Made by a program: the position numbers and the translations under genes. 64,000 nucleotides of DNA from Hydractinia symbiolongicarpus. Taxonomy: Eukaryota; Cnidaria; Hydrozoa; Anthoathecata; Hydractiniidae. How positions within the stretch are numbered: position 1 is the stretch's first letter; each line of letters begins with the position of its first letter. The notes beneath the pieces were generated by a model that searched no databases, was not told where the DNA came from, and saw only the letters and a list, made by a program, of their open reading frames with translations. The stretch lies in NCBI RefSeq assembly GCF_029227915.1, contig NC_079875.1, positions 620,001 to 684,000 of the forward strand. The letters are read 5' to 3'. Below, piece after piece: positions 11,117 to 23,500 of this stretch.

Positions 11117-14100
11117 TCATTTCCCAAACGATTTTTTATATTTTTTTTTTACCACTAAACGCATGAGACTTGTAGTTTTCAAAAATATTTTCATATTTGA
11201 TGGGACGCTGAATAAAAGAAGTTTAATCGCCGGAAAACGAAAATCTGCGATTTCCCGTAAATCCCAAACTCGGCCCTTATAGTCAAAAGTATGCAAAGAA
11301 AGTACCCAGGGAGTAAACTCATTTCCCAAACGATTTTTTAAATTATTTTTTCACCACTAAAACGCATGAGACTTGTAGTTTTCCAAAATGTTTTCATTTT
11401 TGATGAGACGCTTAATGAAAGAGGTTTAATCGCCGGCAAACGAAATCCCGCGTTTTCCCGTAAATCCGGGGCTTGGCCCGTATAGTCAAAAGTATACAAA
11501 GAAAGTACCCAGGGAGTAAACACATTTCCCGAACGATTTTTTAAATTATTTTTTCACCACTAAAACGCATAAGACTTGTAGTTTTTAAAAATGTTTTCAT
11601 TATTGATGAAACGCTGAATAAAAGAAGTTTAATCGCCGGCAAACCAAAACCCGCGATTTCCCGTAAAAAATGGCTTGGCACGTATAGTCAAAAGTATTCA
11701 AAGAAAGTACCCAGGGAGTAAACTCATTTCCCGAACGATTTTTTAAACTATTTTTTCACCACTAAAACGCATGAGACTTGTAGTTTTCAAAAATGTTTTC
11801 ATTTTTGATGAGACGCTGAATAAAAACAGTTTAATCGCCGGCAAACGAAAACCCGCGATTTCCCGTAAATCCCGGGCTTGGCCCGTATAGTCGAATGTAT
11901 ACAAAGAAAGTACCCTGTGAGTAAACTCATTTCCCGAACGATTTTTTAAATTAATTTTTCACCACTAAAACGCATGAGACTTGTAGTTTTCAAAAATGTT
12001 TTCATTTTTGCTGAGACGCTGAATAAAAGAAGTTTAATCGCCGGCAAACGAAAACCCGCCATTTCCCGTAAACCCCGGACTCGACCCGTATAGTCAAAAG
12101 TATACAAAGAAAGTACCCAGGGAGTAAACTCATTTCCCGAACGATTTTTTAAATTAATTTTTCACCACTAAAACGCATGAGACTTGTAGTTTTCCAAAAT
12201 GTTTTCATTTTTGATGAGACGCTTAATGAAAGAGGTTTAATCGCCGGCAAACGAAATCCCGCGTTTTCCCGTAAATCCGGGGCTTGGCCCGTATAGTCAA
12301 AAGTATACAAAGAAAGTACCCAGGGAGTAAGCTCACTTCCCGAACGATTTTTTAAATTATTTTTTCACCACTAAAACGCATAAGACTTGTAGTTTTTAAA
12401 AATGTTTTCATTTTTGATGAAACGCTGAATAAAAGAAGTTTAATCGCCGGCAAACCAAAACCCGCGATTTCCCGTAAAAAATGGCTTGGCACGTATAGTC
12501 AAAAGTATTCAAAGAAAGTACCCAGGGAGTAAACTCATTTCCCGAACGATTTTTTAAATTATTTTTTCACCACTAAAACGCATGAGATTTGTAGTTTTCA
12601 AAAATGTTTTCATTTTTGATGAGACGCTGAATAAAAGCAGTTTAATCACCGGCAAACGAAAACCCGCGAATTCCCGTAAATCCCGGGCTTGGCCGTATAG
12701 TCGAATGTATACAAAGAAAGTACCCTGTGAGTAAACTCATTTCCCGAACGATTTTTTAAATTAATTTTTCACCACTAAAACGCATGAGACTTGTAGTTTT
12801 CAAAAATGTTTTCATTTTTGATGAAACGCTGAATAAAAGAAGTTTAATCGCCGGCAAACGAAAACCCGCCATTTCCCGTAAACCCCGGACTCGACCCGTA
12901 TAGTCAAAAGTATACAAAGAAAGTACCCAGGGAGTAAACTCATTTCCCGAACGATTTTTTATATTTTTTTTTTACCACTAAACGCATGAGACTTGTAGTT
13001 TTCAAAAATATTTTCATATTTGATGGGACGCTGAATAAAAGAAGTTTAATCGCCGGAAAACGAAAATCTGCGATTTCCCGTAAATCCCAAACTCGGCCCG
13101 TATAGTCAAAAGTATGCAAAGAAAGTACCCAGGGAGTAAACTCATTTCCCAAACGATTTTTTAAATTATTTTTTCACCACTAAAACGCATGAGACTTGTA
13201 GTTTTCCAAAATGTTTTCATTTTTGATGAGACGCTTAATGAAAGAGGTTTAATCGCCGGCAAACGAAATCCCGCGTTTTCCCGTAAATCCGGGGCTTGGC
13301 CCGTATAGTCAAAAGTATACAAAGAAAGTACCCAGGGAGTAAACACATTTCCCGAACGATTTTTTATATTATTTTTTCACCACTAAAACGCATAAGACTT
13401 GTAGTTTTTAAAAATGTTTTCATTTTTGATGAAACGCTGAATAAAAGAAGTTTAATCGCCGGCAAACCAAAACCCGCGATTTCCCGTAAAAAATGGCTTG
13501 GCACGTATAGTCAAAAGTATTCAAAGAAAGTACCCAGGGAGTAAACTCATTTCCCGAACGATTTTTTAAACTATTTTTTCACCACTAAAACGCATGAGAC
13601 TTGTAGTTTTCAAAAATGTTTTCATTTTTGATGAGACGCTGAATAAAAACAGTTTAATCGCCGGCAAACGAAAACCCGCGATTTCCCGTAAATCCCGGGC
13701 TTGGCCCGTATAGTCGAATGTATACAAAGAAAGTACCCTGTGAGTAAACTCATTTCCCGAACGATTTTTTAAATTAATTTTTCACCACTAAAACGCATGA
13801 GACTTGTAGTTTTCAAAAATGTTTTCATTTTTGCTGAGACGCTGAATAAAAGAAGTTTAATCGCCGGCAAACGAAAACCCGCCATTTCCCGTAAACCCCG
13901 GACTCGACCCGTATAGTCAAAAGTATACAAAGAAAGTACCCAGGGAGTAAACTCATTTCCCGAACGATTTTTTAAATTAATTTTTCACCACTAAAACGCA
14001 TGAGACTTGTAGTTTTCAAAAATGTTTTCATTTTTGATGAGACGCTGAATAAAAGAAGTTTAATCGCCGGCAAACGAAAACCCGCCATTTCCCGTAAACC

Positions 14101-14580
14101 CCGGACTCGACCCGTATAGTCAAAAGTATACAAAGAAAGTACCCAGGGAGTAAACTCATTTCCCGAACGATTTTTTATATTTTTTTTTTACCACTAAACG
14201 CATGAGACTTGTAGTTTTCAAAAATATTTTCATATTTGATGGGACGCTGAATAAAAGAAGTTTAATCGCCGGAAAACGAAAATCTGCGATTTCCCGTAAA
14301 TCCCAAACTCGGCCCGTATAGTCAAAAGTATACAAAGAAAGTACCCAGGGAGTAAACTCATTTCCCAAACGATTTTTTAAATTATTTTTTCACCACTAAA
14401 ACGCATGAGACTTGTAGTTTTTCAAAATGTTTTCATTTTTGATGAGACGCTTAATGAAAGAGGTTTAATCGCCGGCAAACGAAATCCCGCGTTTTCCCGT
14501 AAATCCGGGGCTTGGCCCGTATAGTCAAAAGTATACAAAGAAAGTACCCAGGGAGTAAACTCACTTCCCGAACGATTTTT
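11117..14580. repeat. Three copies of a divergent monomer pair (9- and 6-monomer offsets)
   Basis: A strongly marked monomer (CCACTAAACGCATG, TTTTCATATTTGATGGGACG, ATCCCAAACTCGG) lies at 11,117, 12,940 and 14,156, offsets 1823 and 1216 bp. Each copy is followed by a monomer with CGAAATCCCGCGTTTTCCCG, then by AAAAAATGGCTTGGCACG forms. The 12,940 and 14,156 blocks lie in near-identical surroundings, including the shared loss of one C in TTGGCCGTATAG at about 12,690 and 14,920. Confidence 0.8.
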
Positions 14581-16145
14581 TAAATTATTTTTTCACCACT
14601 AAAACGCATAAGACTTGTAGTTTTTAAAAATGTTTTCATTTTTGATGAAACGCTGAATAAAAGAAGTTTAATCGCCGGCAAACCAAAACCCGCGATTTCC
14701 CGTAAAAAATGGCTTGGCACGTATAGTCAAAAGTATTCAAAGAAAGTACCCAGGGAGTAAACTCATTTCCCGAACGATTTTTTAAATTATTTTTTCACCA
14801 CTAAAACGCATGAGACTTGTAGTTTTCAAAAATGTTTTCATTTTTGATGAGACGCTGAATAAAAGCAGTTTAATCACCGGCAAACGAAAACCCGCGAATT
14901 CCCGTAAATCCCGGGCTTGGCCGTATAGTCGAATGTATACAAAGAAAGTACCCTGTGAGTAAACTCATTTCCCGAACGATTTTTTAAATTAATTTTTCAC
15001 CACTAAAACGCATGAGACTTGTAGTTTTCAAAAATGTTTTCATTTTTGATGAAACGCTGAATAAAAGAAGTTTAATCGCCGGCAAACGAAAACCCGCCAT
15101 TTCCCGTAAACCCCGGACTCGACCCGTATAGTCAAAAGTATACAAAGAAAGTACGCAGGGAGTAAACTCATTTCCCGAACGATTTTTTAAATTATTTTTT
15201 CACCACTAAAACGCATGAGACTTGTAGTTTTTAAAAATGTTTTCATTTTTGATGAGACGCTCAATAAAAGCAGTTTAATCGCCGGCAAACGAAAACCTGC
15301 GATTTCCCGTAAATCCCGACTCGGCCCGTATAGTCAAAAGTATACAAAGAAAGTACCCAGGGAGTAAACTCATTTCCCGAACCATTTTTTAAATTACTTT
15401 TTCACCACTAAAACGCATGAGATTTGTAGTTTTTAAAAATGTTTTTATTTTTGATGAGAGGCTGAATAAAAGAAGTTTAATCGCCGGCAAACGAAAACCT
15501 GCGATTTCCCGTAAATCCTGGATTCGGCCCGTATAGTCAAAAGGATACAAAGAAAGTACCCAGGGAGTAAACTCATTTCCCAAACGATTTTTTAAATTAT
15601 TATTTCACCACTAAAGCCCATGAGACTTGTAGTTTTTAAAAATGTTTTCATTTTTGATGAGACGCTGAATAAAAGATGTTTAATCGCCGACAAACGAAAA
15701 CCCGCGATTTCCCGTAAATCCCGAACTCGGCCCGTATAGTTAAAAGTATACAAGGAAAGTACCCAGTGAATAAACTAATTTCCCGAACGATTTTTTAAAT
15801 TATTTTTTCACCACTAAAACGCATAAGACTTGTAGTTTTCAAAAATGTTTTCATTTTTGATGAGACGCTGAATAAAAGAAGTTTAATCGCCGGCAAACTA
15901 AAACCTGCGATTTCCCGTAAATCCCGTACTCGGCCCGTATAGTCAAAAGTATACAAAGAAAGTTCCCAGGGAGTAAACTCATTTCCCAAACGATTTTTTT
16001 AATTATTATTTCACCACTAAAGCCCATGAGACTTGTAGTTTTTAAAAATGTTTTCATTTTTGATGAGACGCTGAATAAAAGAAGTTTAATCGCCGGCAAA
16101 CCAAAACCCGCGATTTCCCGTAAAAAATGGCTTGGCACGTATAGT

Positions 16146-16153
16146 CAAAAGTA
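16146..16153. repeat. Left target-site duplication, CAAAAGTA
   Basis: Matches 16,250-16,257 exactly. Joining the flanks at one copy restores a normal monomer (TAGTCAAAAGTATACAAAG), showing that the segment between is an addition. Confidence 0.75.
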
Positions 16154-16249
16154 TTTTGATTTTTTTTTGATTTTCTCTTTATTTAACGTCGATAGATACA
16201 ATAGTATTTAAATGACTAATTTAAATCGACAAACAAAAGACAAACAAAA
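16154..16249. mobile_element. 96-bp MITE-like insertion in a monomer
   Basis: Seen: a unique AT-rich 96-bp segment interrupts one monomer between GTCAAAAGTA and its continuation, and CAAAAGTA is present on both sides (16,146-16,153 and 16,250-16,257), as an 8-bp target-site duplication; a ninth base, T, is also shared. Both ends start TTTTG when read inwards, and the first 22 bases of the two ends match at 17 positions. Each end has an 11-bp internal repeat (TTTTGATTTTT then TTTTGATTTTC at the left; TTTTGTTTGTC twice at the right). Inside are GTCGAT (16,188) and its complement ATCGAC (16,225), and two ATTTAAAT palindromes. No coding capacity. Known: 8-bp duplications are typical of hAT elements, 9-bp ones of Mutator-like elements. 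Inference: a very small non-autonomous DNA transposon. Alternative: filler DNA from break repair, though the paired duplication and ends make this less likely. Confidence 0.65.
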
Positions 16250-16257
16250 CAAAAGTA
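16250..16257. repeat. Right target-site duplication, CAAAAGTA
   Basis: Second copy of the 8-bp direct repeat. The following T also matches, so an 8- or 9-bp duplication cannot be told apart from sequence alone. Confidence 0.75.
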
Positions 16258-17519
16258 TACAAAGAAAGTACCCAGGGAGTAAACTCATTTCCCGAACGAT
16301 TTTTAAAATTATTTTTTCACCACTAAAACGCATGAGACTTGTAGTTTTTAAAAATGTTTTCATTTTTGATGAGACGCTGAATAAAAGCAGTTTAATCGCC
16401 GGCAAACGAGAACCTGCGATTTCCCGTAAATCCCGACTCGGCCCGTATAGTCAAAAGTATACAAAGAAAGTATCCAGGGAGTAAACTCATTTCACGAACT
16501 ATTTTTTAAATTACTTTTTCACCACTAAAACGCATGAGACTTGTAGTTTTTAAAAATGTTTTTATTTTTGATGAGACGCTGAATAAAAGAAGTTTAATCG
16601 CCGGCAAACGAAAACCTGCGATTTCCCGTAAATCCTGGATTCGGCCCGTATAGTCAAAAGTATACAAAGAAAGTACCCAGGGAGTAAACTCATTTCCCAA
16701 ACGATTTTTTAAATTATTATTTCACCACTAAAGCCCATGAGACTTGTAGTTTTTAAAAATGTTTTCATTTTTGATGAGACGCTGAATAAAAGAAGTTTAA
16801 TCGCCGGCAAACGAAAACCCGCAATTTCCCGTAAATCCCGGTCTCGGCCCGTATAGTCAAAAGTATACAAGGAAAGTACCCAGTGAGTAAACTCATTTCC
16901 CTAACGAATTTTTAAATTATTTTTTCACCACTAAAACGCATGAGACTTGTAGTTTTCAAAAATGTTTTCGTTTTTGATGAGACGCTGAATAAAAGAAGTT
17001 TAATCGCCGGCAAACGAAAACCTGCGATTTCCCGTAAATCCCGGACTCGGCCCGTATAGTCAAAAGTATACAAAGAGAGTACCCAGGGTGTAAACTCATT
17101 TCCAGAACGATTTTTTAAATTACTTTTTCACCACTAAAACGCATGAGACTTGTAGTTTTCAAAAATGTTTTCATTTTTGATGAGACGCTGAATAAAAGAA
17201 GTTTAATCGCCGGCAAACGAAAACCTGCGATTTCCCGTAAATCCCGGACTCGGCCCGTATAGTCAAAAGTATACAAAGAAAGTACCCAGGGAGTAAACTC
17301 ATTTCCCAAACGATTTTTTAAATTATTTTTTCACCACTAAAACGCATGAGACTTGTAATTTTCAGAAATGTTTTCATTTTTGATGAGTCGCTGAATAAAA
17401 GAAGTTTAATGGCCGGCAAACGAAAACCCGCGATTTCCCGTAAATCCCGGGCTTGGCCCGAATAGTCGAATGTATACAAAGAAAGTACCCTGTGAGTAAA
17501 CTCATTTCCAAAACGATTT

Positions 17520-20500
17520 TTTAAATTATCTTTTCACCACTATAACGCTTGAGACTTGTAGTTTTCAAAAATGTTTTCATTTTTTATGAGACGCTAAATA
17601 AAAGAAGTTTAATCGCCGGCAAACGAAAACCCGCCATTTCCCGTAAACCCCGGACTCGGCCCGCATAGTCAAAAGTATACAAAGAAAGTACCCAGGGAGT
17701 AAACTCATTTCCCGAACGATTTTTTAAATTATTTTTTCACCACTAAAACGCATGAGACTTTTAGTTTTCAAAAATATTTTCATTTTTGATGAGACGCTGA
17801 ATAAAAGAAGTTTAATTGCCGGCAAACGAAAACCTGCGATTTCCCGAAAATCCCGGACTCGGCCTGTATAGTCAAAAGTATACAAAGAAAGTACCCAGGG
17901 TGTAAACTCATTTCCCGAACGATTTTTTAAATTATTATTTCACCACTAAAGCCCATGAGACTTGTAGTATTTAAAAACATTTTCATTTTTGATGAGACGC
18001 TGAATAAAAGAAGTTTAATGGCCGGCAAACGAAAACCCGCGACTTCCCGTAAATCCCGGACTCGGCCCGTATAGTCAAAAGTATACAAAGAAAGTACCCA
18101 GGGAGTAAACGCATTTCCCGAACGATTTTTTAAATTATTTTTTTACCACTAAAACGCATGAGACTTGTAATTTTCAAAAATGTTTTCATTTTTGATGAGA
18201 CGTTGAATAAAAGAAGTTTAGTCGCCGGCACACGAAAACCTGCGATTTCCCGTAAATCCCGGACTCGGCCCGTATAGTCAAAAGTATACAAAGAAAGTAC
18301 CTGCGGTGTAAACTCATTTCTCGAACGATTTTTTAAATTTTTTTTTCACCACTAAATCGCATGAGACTTGTAGTTTTTAAAAATGTTTTCATTTTTGATG
18401 AGACGCTTAATGAAAGAGGTTTAATCGCCGGCAAACGAAAACCCGCGATTTCCCGTAAATCCCGGGTTGGCCCGTATAGTCGAATGTATTCAAAGAAAGT
18501 ACCCTGTGAGTAAACTCATTTCCAGAACGATTTTTTAAATTATTTTTTCACCACTAAAACGCATAAGACTTGTAGTTTTCAAAAATGTTTTCATTTCTGA
18601 TGAGACGCTGAATAAAAGAAGTTTAATCGCCGGCAAACGAAAACCCGCGATTTCCCGTAAATCCCGGGCTTGGCCCGTATAGTCAAAAGTATACAAAGAT
18701 AGTACCCAGGGAGTAAACTAATTTCCCGAACGATTTTTTAATTTATTTTTTCACCACTAAAACGCATGAGACTTGTAGTTTTCAAAAATGTTTTCATTTT
18801 TGATGAGACGCTGAATAAAAGAAGTTTAATCGCCGGCAAACGAAAACCTGCGATTTCCCGTAAATCCCGGACTCGGCCCGTATAGTCAAAAGTGTACAAA
18901 GAAAGTACCCAGGGAGTAAACTAATTTCCCAAACGATTTTTTAAATTATTATTTCACCACTAAAGCCCATGAGACTTTTAGTTTTTAAAAATGTTTTCAT
19001 TTTTGATGAGACGCTGAATAAAAGAAGTTTAATCGCCGGCAAACGAAAACCCGCGATTTCCCGTAAACCCCGGACTCGGCCCGCATAGTCAAAAGTATAC
19101 AAAGAAAGTACCCAGGGAGTAAACTCATTTCCCGAACGATTTTTTAAATTATTTTTTCACCACTAAAACGCATGAGACTTGTAGTTTTCAAAAATATTTT
19201 CATTTTTGATGAGACGCTGAATAAAAGAAGTTTAATTGCCGGCAAACGAAAACCTGCGATTTCCCGAAAATCCCGGACTCGGCCTGTATAGTCAAAAGTA
19301 TACAAAGAAAGTACCCAGGGTGCAAACTCATTTCCCGAACGATTTTTTAAATTATTATTTCACCACTAAAGCCCATGAGACTTGTAGTATTTAAAAACAT
19401 TTTCATTTTTGATGAGACGCTGAAAAAAAGAAGTTTAATGGCCGGCAAACGAAAACCCGCGATTTCCCGTAAATCCCGGGCTTGGCCCGAATAGTCGAAT
19501 GTATACAAAGAAAGTACCCTGTGAGTAAACTCATTTCCAAAACGATTTTTTAAATTATCTTTTCACCACTAAAACGCTTGAGACTTGTAGTTTTCAAAAA
19601 TGTTTTCATTTTTTATGAGACGCTAAATAAAAGAAGTTTAATCGCCGGCAAACGAAAACCCGCCATTTCCCGTAAACCCCGGACTCGGCCCGCATAGTCA
19701 AAAGTATACAAAGAAAGTACCCAGGGAGTAAACTCATTTCCCGAACGATTTTTTAAATTATTTTTTCACCACTAAAACGCATGAGACTTGTAGTTTTCAA
19801 AAATATTTTCATTTTTGATGAGACGCTGAATAAAAGAAGTTTAATTGCCAGCAAACGAAAACCTGCGATTTCCCGAAAATCCCGGACTCGGCCTGTATAG
19901 TCAAAAGTATACAAAGAAAGTACCGAGGGTGTAAACTCATTTCCCGAACGATTTTTTAAATTATTATTTCACCACTAAAGCCCATGAGACTTGTAGTATT
20001 TAAAAACATTTTCATTTTTGATGAGACGCTGAAAAAAAGAAGTTTAATGGCCGGCAAACGAAAACCCGCGACTTCCCGTAAATCCCGGACTCGGCCCGTA
20101 TAGTCAAAAGTATACAAAGAAAGTACCCAGGGAGTAAACGCATTTCCCGAACGATTTTTTAAATTATTTTTTTACACTAAAACGCATGAGACTTGTAATT
20201 TTCAAAAATGTTTTTATTTTTGATGAGACGTTGAATAAAAGAAGTTTAATCGCCGGCAAACGAAAACCTGCGATTTCCCGTAAATCCCGGACTCGGCCCG
20301 TATAGTCAAAAGTATACAAAGAAAGTACCTGCGGTGTAAACTCATTTCTCGAACGATTTTTTAAATTTTTTTTTCACCACTAAATCGCATGAGACTTGTA
20401 GTTTTCAAAAATGTTTTCATTTTTGATGAGACGCTTAATGAAAGAGGTTTAATCGTCGGCAAACGAAAACCCGCGATTTCCCGTAAATCCCGGGTTGGCC

Positions 20501-23500
20501 CGTATAGTCGAATGTATTCAAAGAAAGTACCCTGTGAGTAAACTCATTTCCAGAACGATTTTTTAAATTATTTTTTCACCACTAAAACGCATAAGACTTG
20601 TAGTTTTCAAAAATGTTTTCATTTCTGATGAGACGCTGAATAAAAGAAGTTTAATCGCCGGCAAACGAAAACCCGCGATTTCCCGTAAACCCCGGACTCG
20701 GCCCGCATAGTCAAAAGTATACAAAGAAAGTACCCAGGGAGTAAACTCATTTCCCGAACGATTTTTTAAATTATTTTTTCACCACTAAAACGCATGAGAC
20801 TTGTAGTTTTCAAAAATATTTTCATTTTTGATGAGACGCTGAATAAAAGAAGTTTAATTGCCGGCAAACGAAAACCTGCGATTTCCCGAAAATCCCGGAC
20901 TCGGCCTGTATAGTCAAAAGTATACAAAGAAAGTACCCAGGGTGCAAACTCATTTCCCGAACGATTTTTTAAATTATTATTTCACCACTAAAGCCCATGA
21001 GACTTGTAGTATTTAAAAACATTTTCATTTTTGATGAGACGCTGAAAAAAAGAAGTTTAATGGCCCGCAAACGAAAACCCGCGATTTCCCGTAAATCCCG
21101 GGCTTGGCCCGAATAGTCGAATGTATACAAAGAAAGTACCCTGTGAGTAAACTCATTTCCAAAACGATTTTTTAAATTATCTTTTCACCACTAAAACGCT
21201 TGAGACTTGTAGTTTTCAAAAATGTTTTCATTTTTTATGAGACGCTAAATAAAAGAAGTTTAATCGCCGGCAAACGAAAACCCGCCATTTCCCGTAAACC
21301 CCGGACTGGGCCCGCATAGTCAAAAGTATACAAAGAAAGTACCCAGGGAGTAAACTCATTTCCCGAACGATTTTTTAAATTATTTTTTCACCACTAAAAC
21401 GCATGAGACTAGTAGTTTTCAAAAATATTTTCATTTTTGATGAGACGCTGAATAAAAGAAGTTTAATTGCCGGCAAACGAAAACCTGCGATTTCCCGAAA
21501 ATCCCGGACTCGGCCTGTATAGTCAAAAGTATACAAAGAAAGTACCCAGGGTGTAAACTCATTTCCCGAACGATTTTTTAAATTATTATTTCACCACTAA
21601 AGCCCATGAGACTTGTAGTATTTAAAAACATTTTCATTTTTGATGAGACGCTGACAAAAAGAAGTTTAATGGCCGGCAAACGAAAACCCGCGACTTCCCG
21701 TAAATCCCGGACTCGGCCCGTATAGTCAAAAGTATACAAAGAAAGTACCCAGGGAGTAAACGCATTTCCCGAACGATTTTTTAAATTATTTTTTTACCAC
21801 TAAAACGCATGAGACTTGTAATTTTCAAAAATATTTTTATTTTTGATGAGACGTTGAATAAAAGAAGTTTAATCGCCGGCAAACGAAAACCTGCGATTTC
21901 CCGTAAATCCCGGACTCGGCCCGTATAGTCAAAAGTATACAAAGAAAGTACCTGCGGTGTAAACTCATTTCTCGAACGATTTTTTAAATTTTTTTTTCAC
22001 CACTAAATCGCATGAGACTTGTAGTTTTTAAAAATGTTTTCATTTTTGATGAGACGCTTAATGAAAGAGGTTTAATCGCCGGCAAACGAAAACCCGCGAT
22101 TTCCCGTAAATCCCGGGTTGGCCCGTATAGTCGAATGTATTCAAAGAAAGTACCCTGTGAGTAAACTCATTTCCAGAACGATTTTTTAAATTATTTTTTC
22201 ACCACTAAAACGCATAAGACTTGTAGTTTTCAAAAATGTTTTCATTTCTGATGAGACGCTGAATAAAAGAAGTTTAATCGCCGGCAAACGAAAACCCGCG
22301 ATTTCCCGTAAATCCCGGGCTTGGCCCGTATAGTCAAAAGTATACAAAGATAGTACCCAGGGAGTAAACTCATTTCCCGAACGATTTTTTAATTTATTTT
22401 TTCACCACTAAAACGCATGAGACTTGTAGTTTTCAAAAATGTTTTCATTTTTGATGAGACGCTGAATAAAAGAAGTTTAATCGCCGGCAAACGAAAACCC
22501 GCGATTTCCCGTAAACCCCGGACTCGGCCCGCATAGTCAAAAGTATACAAAGAAAGTACCCAGGGAGTAAACTCATTTCCCGAACGATTTTTTAAATTAT
22601 TTTTTCACCACTAAAACGCATGAGACTTGTAGTTTTCAAAAATATTTTCATTTTTGATGAGACGCTGAATAAAAGAAGTTTAATTGCCGGCAAACGAAAA
22701 CCTGCGATTTCCCGAAAATCCCGGACTCGGCCTGTATAGTCAAAAGTATACAAAGAAAGTACCCAGGGTGTAAACTCATTTCCCGAACGATTTTTTAAAT
22801 TATTATTTCACCACTAAAGCCCATGAGACTTGTAGTATTTAAAAACATTTTCATTTTTGATGAGACGCTGAAAAAAAGAAGTTTAATGGCCGGCAAACGA
22901 AAACCCGCGACTTCCCGTAAATCCCGGACTCGGCCCGTATAGTCAAAAGTATACAAAGAAAGTACCCAGGGAGTAAACGCATTTCCCGAACGATTTTTTA
23001 AATTATTTTTTTACCACTAAAACGCATGAGACTTGTAATTTTCAAAAATGTTTTCATTTTTGATGAGACGTTGAATAAAAGAAGTTTAATCGCCGGCAAA
23101 CGAAAACCTGCGATTTCACGTAAATCCCGGACTCGGCCCGTATAGTCAAAAGTATACAAAGAAAGTACCTGCGGTGTAAACTCATTTCTCGAACGATTTT
23201 TTAAATTTTTTTTTCACCACTAAATCGCATGAGACTTGTAGTTTTCAAAAATGTTTTCATTTTTGATGAGACGCTTAATGAAAGAGGTTTAATCGCCGGC
23301 AAACGAAAACCCGCGATTTCCCGTAAATCCCGGGTTGGCCCGTATAGTCGAATGTATACAAAGAAAGTACCCTGTGAGTAAACTCATTTCCAGAACGATT
23401 TTTTAAATTATTTTTTCACCACTAAAACGCATAAGACTTGTAGTTTTCAAAAATGTTTTCATTTCTGATGAGACGCTGAATAAAAGAAGTTTAATCGCCG

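Larger units (their letters stand above)
15389..17520. repeat. Block partly copied at 26,041-27,470
   Basis: Landmark monomers at 15,389 and 15,795 match 26,041 and 26,447 (offset 10,652), while those at 17,115 and 27,056 match at offset 9,941. The left block therefore holds about three more monomers plus a ~104-bp insertion. Shared private variants include GATGTTTAATCGCCGACAAACG, CAGTGAATAAACTAATTTCC, AAAGTTCCCAGGG, TCCCTAACGAATTT and TTTTCGTTTTTGATG. Confidence 0.75.

Noticed and set aside
18540-18680. Hammerhead ribozyme, since some monomers have CTGATGAG and, further on, CGAAAAC.
   Set aside because: The bases following CTGATGA and preceding GAAA do not form a stem II, and no matching stem I or III was found on either side. 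Most copies have TTGATGAG instead.
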